64,000 nt of DNA. It comes from Streptomyces sp. NBC_00094 (lineage in GTDB: Bacteria > Actinomycetota > Actinomycetes > Streptomycetales > Streptomycetaceae). Location of the stretch: NCBI RefSeq assembly GCF_026343125.1, contig NZ_JAPEMB010000001.1:2976001-3040000 (forward strand). Direction: 5' to 3'. The notes beneath the pieces were generated by a model. That model searched no databases and was not told the origin of the DNA. It saw only the letters and a program-made list of their open reading frames with translations. Positions 37,276 to 44,864 of the stretch are shown here, one piece after another. A program made the position numbers and the translations under genes. Numbering within the stretch: position 1 is the first letter of the stretch; each line of letters starts with the position of its first letter.

Positions 37276-38664
37276 ATGGCGCGCAGGAACGACGAACTGG
37301 CTGCGGTGATCGCGGAGACAGGCTGGTCGCAGCCCGTGGTGGCCGCCGCGATGGTTCGGGTCGCGGCGGAGGCCGGAGCCGACGAACTTCTCAGCGTCAA
37401 GCGCTCGCACATCGCCATGTGGGTCGCTGGCACTCGGCCCCGAGGTCGAGCAGCCGACATTCTGCGGGAAACTCTGTCTCGGCGGTTGGGACGTCCCCTC
37501 ACGCTCACCGAGCTCGGCCTCGCGGGGAACGCCTCGGATTCGGGCAGCGGGCCCGACTGGGACACCGACACGCTGACCGCGCTGGTCGACCTGGGGAGAA
37601 AAAGCATGGACCGCGAACGTCGCCGACTCCTCACCGGCACCGCCGCCTACTCCGTCGGCGGATTGGTCCTGCCCAGGGATCCATGGTGGGACGAAGCCCC
37701 TCAGCGGGCGCGCTCCCGCGCGGTCGGCCCGAACCGCAGAGTCGGCGAGACCGAGGTACGGGCCGTTCGCGAGATGACCGAGTTCTTCGCCCGCCGCGAT
37801 CAACGGCACGGCGGTGTCGACGGTCGGTCTGCCCTCTACCAGTACATCGTCGACGACGTCGCCCGGTACGTCAGCGGAGTATTCAGTGGCGAGAACTCCC
37901 GCCGCGCTCTGTACTCGGCGGCAGCCGAGGCCGTGTACGTGGCCGGCTGGATGAGTTTTGACGCCTCCCAACACGAGCCCGCACGACGCTACTTCATCCT
38001 CGCGCTCAAACTGGCCGCCGAAGCCGACGACGCTCCCCTTGCCGGACACATCCTGCGGGCCATGGCCCATCAGGCCATAGACCTGGGACACGCCAGGGCG
38101 GCCTTGGACCTCGCAACCGCCTCCATCGAGCGCAAGAGATACGACGACGCCACCCCGCGTGAACGAGCTCTGATCGGTGTCGTACGTGCGCGGGCGCTCG
38201 CCGTCGACGGCCAGAAAAGCAGCGCTATCTCCGCGATCCACCAGGCCGAAACCGACCTCGACCAGGCGGCAGCGGGAGACGATGAGCCCCAGCGAGTCTG
38301 GTTCTTCCAGGAAGCGTCGCTCGCACATGAAACCGCCCGCACTCTGTGGGCCCTGGGCGACCTTGACGGCGCCTTGCGCCACTTCCGTACCAGCGTTCGG
38401 CACCGTAGGACGGACTCCTTCAGCCGAACCCACGCTGTCACGCTCGGCTACATGGGCACCGTCCAGGCTGGACAGGGCAAAATCGAGGCGGCGTGCCAGA
38501 CCTGGTCCAGGGCCCTGGACGCCATGGAGGGCGTTCAGTCCGGCAGGACCCGGGAAGCGGTCGTCACCATGCGGACGACCCTGTCCCCGTTCCGCAGCCG
38601 CGGAATCCCCTCTGTCTCCGAGGTGGACGAGCGAGCCCGGGTCGCACTGCGACGAGTAACCTGA
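37276..38664 (+). CDS. HTH/TPR-type transcriptional regulator
   Basis: 462 aa. The N-terminal 75 residues form an XRE-like DNA-binding region (ETGWSQPVVAAAMVRVAAEAG, SHIAMWVAGTRPRGRAADILRE). A Trp/Pro linker and a long helical TPR region (about 170-440) follow. Such SARP-less TPR regulators in Streptomyces often sit at the head of accessory operons. It is upstream of the TsaA-like gene and, across an insertion element, the aminoacyl-tRNA-related operon, which is its likely target. Confidence 0.8.
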   Translation: MARRNDELAAVIAETGWSQPVVAAAMVRVAAEAGADELLSVKRSHIAMWVAGTRPRGRAADILRETLSRRLGRPLTLTELGLAGNASDSGSGPDWDTDTLTALVDLGRKSMDRERRRLLTGTAAYSVGGLVLPRDPWWDEAPQRARSRAVGPNRRVGETEVRAVREMTEFFARRDQRHGGVDGRSALYQYIVDDVARYVSGVFSGENSRRALYSAAAEAVYVAGWMSFDASQHEPARRYFILALKLAAEADDAPLAGHILRAMAHQAIDLGHARAALDLATASIERKRYDDATPRERALIGVVRARALAVDGQKSSAISAIHQAETDLDQAAAGDDEPQRVWFFQEASLAHETARTLWALGDLDGALRHFRTSVRHRRTDSFSRTHAVTLGYMGTVQAGQGKIEAACQTWSRALDAMEGVQSGRTREAVVTMRTTLSPFRSRGIPSVSEVDERARVALRRVT

Positions 38665-38723
38665 CGGCGGCGAAGCCGCCGTACCCCACAAGTAGCGTTG
38701 CCAATAAGGAAGAAGGGCTGACT

Positions 38724-39209
38724 GTGCCTGCCCAGTTCATTGAGGTGCCGGTCATCGCTGACGTCGTCGGAGGCCACACCGGACGGCTCGACGACTTCAA
38801 GGGCGGCGTGGAATCGATCATCCGCCTGCGGCCGGAGTTCCCCATGGAGACTCTTCAAGGCATTGAGGAATTCTCCCACCTCCAGGTCACATGGTTCTTC
38901 AACCTCGGCTCCCCGGACGATGTCGCGCTGCATGCGCGCAGCCCCCGCGACAACCCCGCCTGGCCGGCAACCGGCACCTTCGTCCACCACAACCATCGAC
39001 GCCCCGCCCGGCTGGCTACTTCCTTTCCGAGACTGCTCAAGGTCGACGGGCACGACCTGCACGTCGCGGACCTCGACGCCGACGACGGCACTCAGGTCCT
39101 CGATCTCGTGGCGGTGTTCCAGGAAATGCTTCCCCGTGGTCCCGTCACTCAGCCGACGTGGCCAGGCGAGATGCTCGCGCACTACTGGAGAGACGCCTCC
39201 GAACGCTGA
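38724..39209 (+). CDS. TsaA/TrmO-domain protein (divergent)
   Basis: 161 aa from a GTG at 38724 with an AAGGG ribosome site. The TsaA/TrmO core is visible: EEFSHLQVTWFFNL, a strand with PATGTFVHHNHRRPARLATS, LLKVDGHDLHVADLDADDGTQVLDL. TrmO uses SAM to methylate t6A37 of tRNA. Here the normally conserved RPN and DGTPVLDIKPY motifs read RPA and DGTQVLDLVAV, so activity or substrate may have changed. Together with the aaRS genes downstream it points to a tRNA-related cassette. Confidence 0.72.
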   Translation: MPAQFIEVPVIADVVGGHTGRLDDFKGGVESIIRLRPEFPMETLQGIEEFSHLQVTWFFNLGSPDDVALHARSPRDNPAWPATGTFVHHNHRRPARLATSFPRLLKVDGHDLHVADLDADDGTQVLDLVAVFQEMLPRGPVTQPTWPGEMLAHYWRDASER

Positions 39210-39313
39210 GGCGAGGAACTGGCAGTCGGCAAGCGGCGAAGGCCACTGGACAAGTTCCCGGTGATGACTGACGAGTTGGTCCCTGACGGGATCGTGCTGA
39301 GCTGGTGACTCCT

Positions 39314-39333
39314 CCCCCTCCTGAAGGAGGGGG
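39314..39333 (-). ncRNA. Right-end hairpin, likely part of the TnpB omegaRNA
   Basis: Eight-base arms with a TGAA loop begin 8 nt after the tnpB stop on the minus strand. In characterised TnpB systems the RNA spans the 3' end of tnpB and the right end, with the guide just outside the element (here below about 39310). Transcription is not shown. Confidence 0.5.
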
Positions 39334-39340
39334 CTTCTCG

Positions 39341-40555
39341 CTATGCCTGGTTGGCGTTGCGACGGACCAGCCCGGCCCGTAGGACGTTCAGGGCGCCCAC
39401 CGTGTCCGCGTGCGCCGTGTGGCCGCAGGACTGGCAGTGGAACTTCTCCTGTGTGGGCCGGTTCTCCTTGGCGGTGTGCCCGCATGCGGGGCACTGCCTG
39501 GAGGTGTTGCGGGGGTTCACAGCGATCACTTCCCGTCCGGCGCTTTCAGCCTTGGCGTACAAGATCGTCAGGAACACCCCCCATCCGGCATCGTTGATCG
39601 AGCGGTTGAGCCCGGCCTTCGCGGCGGCCCCGTTGGGCAGGAAACTGCCTGGTGTCTCAGGGTCGGGCTTCGGCTTGGGGACCATACTCATGTTGCTGAT
39701 CTTGAGGTCCTCGTGGGCGATGAAGTCATGCGCGCGGACCAGATCCAAGGCGGTCTTGTGTGCGTGGTCGAGGCGCTGGCGGCGAGCCTTACGGTGCAGG
39801 GTGGCGACGCGTTCGACGGCCCGCCGGTGGTTGCCCGTACGCTTGTCACGGCACACACGGGGGAACCTGCTGAGGGCCTGCTGTGCGGTCTCCAGTTTCG
39901 CGGCGGCCGTGCGGCCGTGGCGGGGGTTGGGGACGAACTCGCCGTTGGAGCCGGCGAGGAAGTTGGCGATCCCGAGGTCGATACCGACCGCGGACCCGGT
40001 CGCGGGCAGCGGCTCGGGGGCCGCCTGCTCGGCAGTCAGGACGACATACCAGTGCTTTCCCTCGCGCTTGACGCTAACGGTCTTTACCTTGCCGATGACC
40101 GGCCGGTGCTGGTTGACCTTGACGTGCCCGACGCCTTGGAACCGCACGCGGGTGACGGGGTCGTGCGGGGTGGCATCCCAGCGGCAGCCGTCGCCGTCCT
40201 TGGGGAAGTCCACCGTGTCGAACCAGTTCACCCCGCGAAAGCGGGGATACCCCGGCGTGTCGCCGGACTTGATCCGGCGGAAGAACGCGGCGAACGCCTT
40301 GTCGAGTCGGCGCAAGGTGGCCTGCTGACTGGAGAACGACCAGCGGCCCTGCCGCTCCGGGTCGAAGGCCCGGATGTCCTTGAGTTGTGCAGACTGCGTC
40401 CCGTACTTGATGCTGGTCTTCGACGCGTGCCGGTAGGCGTCGCGGCGTTCCTGCAACGCCCCGTTGTAGAGGGAGCAGTGGTCGCGCAGCATCTCGCCGA
40501 GGGCGATCGCCTGGCCCACGGTGGGCCGCATCAGGAACTTGTACGCACGAATCAC
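39341..40555 (-). CDS. tnpB: TnpB RNA-guided nuclease (IS605 OrfB)
   Basis: 404 aa from a GTG at 40555 with a GGAGGGG ribosome site. The RuvC triad is intact: Asp in GIDLGIANF, Glu in AHEDLKISNM, Asp in HADTVGALNV. The zinc ribbon CPAC...CQSC is complete and the N-terminal RAYKFLMRPT is typical. TnpB proteins are transposon-encoded DNA nucleases guided by an RNA from the element's right end. The frame is unbroken, so the nuclease is probably active. Confidence 0.93.
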   Translation of the reverse strand: MIRAYKFLMRPTVGQAIALGEMLRDHCSLYNGALQERRDAYRHASKTSIKYGTQSAQLKDIRAFDPERQGRWSFSSQQATLRRLDKAFAAFFRRIKSGDTPGYPRFRGVNWFDTVDFPKDGDGCRWDATPHDPVTRVRFQGVGHVKVNQHRPVIGKVKTVSVKREGKHWYVVLTAEQAAPEPLPATGSAVGIDLGIANFLAGSNGEFVPNPRHGRTAAAKLETAQQALSRFPRVCRDKRTGNHRRAVERVATLHRKARRQRLDHAHKTALDLVRAHDFIAHEDLKISNMSMVPKPKPDPETPGSFLPNGAAAKAGLNRSINDAGWGVFLTILYAKAESAGREVIAVNPRNTSRQCPACGHTAKENRPTQEKFHCQSCGHTAHADTVGALNVLRAGLVRRNANQA

Positions 40556-40737
40556 CCGAACCACCCCCCTCCAACAGCCACAACCACCGTAGAACAGGCC
40601 ATTGACAGCAATGGCTCTCCTGGCGACAACTCGCCACCCCGGAAACACACCCGGCAAAACCGTTCCTCCCGCTGTCTGCGGGCCGAGCACACCGGACGGA
40701 TCAACCGGATCGACATGGGACTCGGCGTTCTGGTCCC

Positions 40738-40771
40738 GCTCCTCCTTCGCAGGATCCTGCGAAGGAGGAGC
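40738..40771. repeat. Perfect 34-bp palindrome
   Basis: Seventeen-base arms GCTCCTCCTTCGCAGGA / TCCTGCGAAGGAGGAGC meet without a loop at GGATCC. It lies in the 370-nt gene-free leader between tnpB and the kinase gene, followed by another inverted repeat ACTGACC/GGTCAGT (40773-40793). The rest of that stretch holds no convincing gene. Confidence 0.85.
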
Positions 40772-40924
40772 CACTGACCGTGATCCGGTCAGTACACCGA
40801 AGCCCAGAAGCGGCCCGTTTGACCGTCACGACGCCGCGCAGTGAACTCCGCAGCTGCGCGGCTCCGGGCCGGGGATGCGTTTCCCTCCCCGGCTGAAGCC
40901 GGGGATACCCACGCGAGATCAAGG

Positions 40925-41851
40925 ATGGAGGAGCGGACGCTCGGCGAGGTCTCCGAGGAATGCCGGCGGCGCCTGGTCACGCACTATGGCCCGGGAATCT
41001 CCGGCTGGCTCGACGCCGTGCCCACGCTGATGGAGCGCGCGGCGGAGCGCTGGAAGCTCACGCTCGGGGCGTACCACGACGCCGGACACGCCTCGGTGGT
41101 CGTCACGGCCGGAACCTTCGACGGACGTCCGCTGCTCCTCAAGGCGTGGGCCGATCCCACCCGTTTCCGCAACGAGGTCACCGCCTTACGCCTGTGGGCG
41201 GGTGGGCCGACGGCGGGCGTCGTCGAGGCGGCGGACGACCTGGCCGTGGCGGCCCTGGAGATGGTCGGAGGCCGGCCCGGTGGTGGTGAGCGACCGCCTC
41301 GCGAGCTTCCTACCGTGGCCGCAGCTCTCCAGGGCCTCCACACCTTCGGCCGCCGTCGGCGCCGGCTGCGTGAGCTTCCTTCCCTGACCGCGTACCTCCA
41401 CCAGGAGGTACGCCCCCGGGTGCGGCGCCGACTGGAATCGGTCGACGTCGGCCCGTGGCAGGGGCATGTGGACGCGGCCCTCCCGTCCCTCGTGGCCCTG
41501 GAGAAGGACTCCGCTCGGTCCACCGTCCTGCACGCGGATCTCTACCGCGAGAACGTGCTCTTCGACTGGCTGGGCCACCCCCGCCTGATCGATCCCCTCC
41601 CGATGGTGGGCGACGCGGCCTTCGACTGGGCCTTCTGGACCGTGTACTACGACCTCGGACACGGCACAGACGCTCGCTTGGCCGCAGCGGCCCGGGTCTC
41701 CCGTATCCCCGTGCCCGTCCTGGCGCCATGGTGCAGGGCCCTGGCCCTGGACGGCCTGCTCTTCTACCTCGACACCGGTGATCCGCGCGCGCCGAGGATG
41801 GCCGACATCCTCGCATGGCTGTCGGCGCCGACCCCAAGGAACCGATCATGA
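40925..41851 (+). CDS. Aminoglycoside-phosphotransferase-like kinase
   Basis: 308 aa from the ATG at 40925; the start is uncertain because the element's end hairpin lies only 20 nt upstream and no ribosome site is evident. The APH/choline-kinase fold shows LLLKAW for the ATP Lys, the catalytic loop VLHADLYRENVLFD and the metal Asp in RLIDPLPMVGD. It should phosphorylate a hydroxyl on a small molecule or RNA-derived nucleoside. It is the first gene of a six-gene chain; its TGA overlaps the ATG of the phosphatase gene by 4 nt. Confidence 0.85.
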   Translation: MEERTLGEVSEECRRRLVTHYGPGISGWLDAVPTLMERAAERWKLTLGAYHDAGHASVVVTAGTFDGRPLLLKAWADPTRFRNEVTALRLWAGGPTAGVVEAADDLAVAALEMVGGRPGGGERPPRELPTVAAALQGLHTFGRRRRRLRELPSLTAYLHQEVRPRVRRRLESVDVGPWQGHVDAALPSLVALEKDSARSTVLHADLYRENVLFDWLGHPRLIDPLPMVGDAAFDWAFWTVYYDLGHGTDARLAAAARVSRIPVPVLAPWCRALALDGLLFYLDTGDPRAPRMADILAWLSAPTPRNRS

Positions 41852-42555
41852 CGACGTACGTCCTCCGCCACGGACAGACGAACTACAGCCGGCGCTATCT
41901 CGTCAACGGCGATCCGACCAAGCCCATCCGCCTGAGCGATGAAGGCCGTCGGTCGCTGAACAAGGGATGGAGCAGCGTCCCCCTCCACAGCGTGAAAACG
42001 TGGCTGGCCAGCGAATTCCCCCGCGCCCAGCAGACCGCCAACCTCCTGATGGGGGTCCCCGGGCCGGAACTGATCATCGATCCTCGGCTGAACGAACTCG
42101 ACTACGGGGAATTCGAGGGAAAACCGTTTCTGGAGTACGCCGTCTGGCTCGACGACCACGGCACCCACGAGCGCCCGCCCGGCGGGAGCGAGTCGCAGCG
42201 TGAGGGCATCCGCAGGATGCTCACCGGGGTGCTCGCGGCCCTGGAGCATCCCGGTCCACGCGTCCTGGTGGCCCATGGGCTGCTGGTCTCGGTGCTCCTG
42301 TGGCACCGTGACCGGGCTCCCGGCGAGGCCATGCCCCTGTTCTTTCCGGAGGCGCCGTACGTCGAGCCCTTCACGATCCCGGACATGGAGCTGCCGGAAT
42401 TCATCGCAACGCTGATGAACGATCTTGAAACTGGCGTTCAGGACCGCACCGGCGGCTGGGGGATATTCCGGAACGGGGACGGCTCGGCGGTTGCTACCGT
42501 CGATTCCGTATCCCCATCCCACTCGCAGGATCAGAAGGATCTTCCTCATGCATGA
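41848..42555 (+). CDS. Histidine phosphatase superfamily protein
   Basis: 235 aa with phospho-His motif LRHGQTNYSRR, conserved Arg in FPRAQQT, Glu in LDYGEFEG and second His in VAHGLLV. It is a phosphoglycerate-mutase-like phosphatase, probably cutting a small phosphoester. The C-terminal 40 residues are low-complexity. Its start overlaps the kinase stop and its end overlaps the serS start by 8 nt. Kinase and phosphatase being translated together suggests a phosphorylated intermediate. Confidence 0.88.
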   Translation: MTTYVLRHGQTNYSRRYLVNGDPTKPIRLSDEGRRSLNKGWSSVPLHSVKTWLASEFPRAQQTANLLMGVPGPELIIDPRLNELDYGEFEGKPFLEYAVWLDDHGTHERPPGGSESQREGIRRMLTGVLAALEHPGPRVLVAHGLLVSVLLWHRDRAPGEAMPLFFPEAPYVEPFTIPDMELPEFIATLMNDLETGVQDRTGGWGIFRNGDGSAVATVDSVSPSHSQDQKDLPHA

Positions 42556-43840
42556 TGCCCGCGCCCTGATCGACATGGGTGCCGACGCGGTTCGTCGGCT
42601 CGCTCGTCGCGGTTACTCCCTGGACCTGTCCGAGCTGGAGTCCCTCCAGTCTCGTCGGAACCAGAACATCCGCTCGGCCGACGAGCTGCGGGCAGAGTCC
42701 AAGCGAGTGGCGAGCGAGGTCCAGCAGACGGCCAAGCAGGGCGGCGACATCAGCAAGCTCAAGGAGCGCGCCCGCGAGCTGAAGGACCAGATCCGCGAGA
42801 TCGAGGCCGGCCAGGAAGGGATCGAGAGCCAGTTGCGCGACCTGCTCCTGAGCATCCCGAACCTGCCGGACGACTCGGCCCCCGACGGCGACTCCGAGGA
42901 GTTCGCTGTCGAGATCCGGCGCGTCGGCACTCCTCCCGCTTTCGCGTTCGAGCCGAAGGACCACGTTGATCTCGGCGAGGCCACCGGCCTCCTCGACTTC
43001 GGCAGGGCGACCAAGCTGTCCGGGCCGCGCTTCGCGGTCTCGCGCGGCGCCGGCGCCGCCCTGGAGCGGGCGCTGGCCACGCTTTTCCTCGACATCCACA
43101 CCCGCCGCCACGGATACACCGAGTACGCGGTCCCCTACCTGGTCACCCGCAAGACCATGACCGGTACCGGTCAGCTGCCGAAGTTCGAGGAGGATCTGTT
43201 CAAGACCGGCGTCGCCGACCGTGAGCTCTTCCTCATCCCGACGGCCGAGGTCCCGCTGACCAACCTCTACGCCGACGAGATCATCCCGCCGGCCGAGCTG
43301 CCGCTGGCTATGACCGCCCACACCCCGTGCTTCCGCTCCGAGGCCGGCTCGTACGGCCGGGACACCCGCGGTCTGATCCGCCAGCACCAGTTCGCCAAGG
43401 TCGAGATGGTCAAGATCGTCGACCCGGAGACGGCGGACGCCGAGCTGGAGACGATGGTCGGCCACGCCGAGGCGTGCCTCAAGGAGCTCGGCCTCGCCTA
43501 CCGGGTCATCAAGCTGCCCGCCGGCGACACGGGCTTCTCCGCCCAGCTCACGTACGACATCGAGGTCTGGATCCCGAGCCAGAGCACGTACCGGGAGATC
43601 TCCTCGGTCTCCAACTTCGGCACCTTCCAGGCCCGCCGGGCGAACATCCGGACTCGAGGCGAGGACGGCAAGCCCAAGCTCGTCGCCACCCTCAACGGCT
43701 CCGGCCTGCCCGTCGGCCGCACGCTGGCCGCGCTCCTCGAACAGTGCCAGCAGGAGGACGGCTCGCTCGTCCTTCCCGAATCCCTCTTCCCGTACCTCGG
43801 CTTCCGCCGTATCTCGGCGGACGGAACACCGGAGGCATAA
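42548..43840 (+). CDS. serS: Seryl-tRNA synthetase (probable second copy)
   Basis: 430 aa, full length. The N-terminal coiled-coil arm that reads the tRNA-Ser long variable loop covers about 25-110. Class II motif 2 is TPCFRSEAGSYGRDTRGLIR and motif 3 is LNGSGLPVGRTLAALLE. The serine pocket region (REISSVSNFGTFQARR) differs from the usual REISSCSNF(G/T)DFQARR by Val for Cys and Thr for Asp. The catalytic set is complete. Its place inside an accessory operon, not alone, suggests a specialised copy. The genome's main serS is not visible here. Confidence 0.9.
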   Translation: MHDARALIDMGADAVRRLARRGYSLDLSELESLQSRRNQNIRSADELRAESKRVASEVQQTAKQGGDISKLKERARELKDQIREIEAGQEGIESQLRDLLLSIPNLPDDSAPDGDSEEFAVEIRRVGTPPAFAFEPKDHVDLGEATGLLDFGRATKLSGPRFAVSRGAGAALERALATLFLDIHTRRHGYTEYAVPYLVTRKTMTGTGQLPKFEEDLFKTGVADRELFLIPTAEVPLTNLYADEIIPPAELPLAMTAHTPCFRSEAGSYGRDTRGLIRQHQFAKVEMVKIVDPETADAELETMVGHAEACLKELGLAYRVIKLPAGDTGFSAQLTYDIEVWIPSQSTYREISSVSNFGTFQARRANIRTRGEDGKPKLVATLNGSGLPVGRTLAALLEQCQQEDGSLVLPESLFPYLGFRRISADGTPEA

Positions 43841-43841
43841 C

Positions 43842-44864
43842 GTGCTCGTCGGCGTCTGCGATTTCCCTGGTAGCTACGCCTTTCCGCCCGCCGGCTACGG
43901 CGGGATCGAACGATGGCTGTGGGCGGTCGCCGTAGGCGCCCGGGCCGCAGGCGCCGACGTACACCTCCTCGGGCCGGGCTGGCTCGCGGACCTGGAGAAC
44001 GACTGGGTCCGCAAGCCGGTCCGCCTGGAGGACATCACCCCCGGATCGCTCGTCGAGCGCGCCGTCCGCGACACCAAGTACGACCTCCTGGTCGTCGGAC
44101 ACGAGTACCCCTCGCTGCCCGCCTGGACCCGAACCTGGAACGCGCTGGACTGCGACGTCGCCACCTTCCAGCACTCCCCGGTCTTCCAGCACACCACCAC
44201 CGCCTTCGACGGCAGACGCTCCCGGCTGTACTGCTACTCGCCCGAGATGATCGAGCGGTACGCGGACCACCGGCCGATCCCCGAGCTGGCCGTACACCTC
44301 GGGCTTAACGAGGAGGAACCGCCGGCGACCGCTGGACGCGACCTCGTCTGGCTCGGCCGCGTCGACGCCGAGAAGGCCCCTCACCTGGCTGTCCGCGCCG
44401 CCCAGATCCTCGGCCGCCGCATCCGTGTCGTCGGCCCGGTCTTCGACCACGACTACGTCCGGAGCCACGCCCGCCTCTTCGACGCGGACCACGTCGAGTG
44501 GATCGGCGAACTCGGAGGGCCGGCCAAGACGGCCGCCATCCGCGACGGCTCCGTTTTCGTCTACACCTACGCCCGCACGTACGTGGAAGCCGGCGCCGCC
44601 GTCTTCGGCGAGTCCCTCCGCGCCGGCACCCCCATGGCTGCCCTCACCTGGCGCACGGGCACCTGCGCCGAGGCGGCCCTCTGCGACCAGACGGGCGCCA
44701 TCACCGTCGTCGACCCGGACGAGGACGACGAGACCGCGGCTCAGCGACTCGCGCTCGCCATCGAGCAGGCGGGGACCCTCGACCACCGGCAGGTTCAGGA
44801 GATCGGCCAGCAGCGTTTCGACCCCGCCCGGCACTTCCTGGCGATGGCGTCCCGGTCGTGCTGA
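43842..44864 (+). CDS. GT4-like glycosyltransferase
   Basis: 340 aa, GTG start one base after the serS stop; its ribosome site GGAGG lies within the last serS codons. The GT-B fold shows an N-terminal acceptor domain (FPPAGYGGIERWLWAVA), LVWLGRVDAEKAPHLAV, and the donor-site region EAGAAVFGESLRAGTPMA with the E-x7-E pattern. It should transfer a sugar from a nucleotide donor. No signal or membrane segment is present, so it acts in the cytoplasm. The acceptor is unknown; in this context a nucleoside, peptide or RNA is conceivable. Confidence 0.87.
   Translation: MLVGVCDFPGSYAFPPAGYGGIERWLWAVAVGARAAGADVHLLGPGWLADLENDWVRKPVRLEDITPGSLVERAVRDTKYDLLVVGHEYPSLPAWTRTWNALDCDVATFQHSPVFQHTTTAFDGRRSRLYCYSPEMIERYADHRPIPELAVHLGLNEEEPPATAGRDLVWLGRVDAEKAPHLAVRAAQILGRRIRVVGPVFDHDYVRSHARLFDADHVEWIGELGGPAKTAAIRDGSVFVYTYARTYVEAGAAVFGESLRAGTPMAALTWRTGTCAEAALCDQTGAITVVDPDEDDETAAQRLALAIEQAGTLDHRQVQEIGQQRFDPARHFLAMASRSC

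Larger units (their letters stand above)
39310..40906 (-). mobile_element. TnpB-only IS200/IS605-group element
   Basis: The element carries tnpB and no Y1 transposase gene. The ends are inferred from two hairpins with the same TGAA loop: 39314-39333 (CCCCCTCC-TGAA-GGAGGGGG) next to the tnpB stop, and 40886-40905 (TCCCCGGC-TGAA-GCCGGGGA) near the left end. It separates the TsaA-like gene from the kinase gene and seems to have split one operon. Exact ends are uncertain by several bases. Confidence 0.7.
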
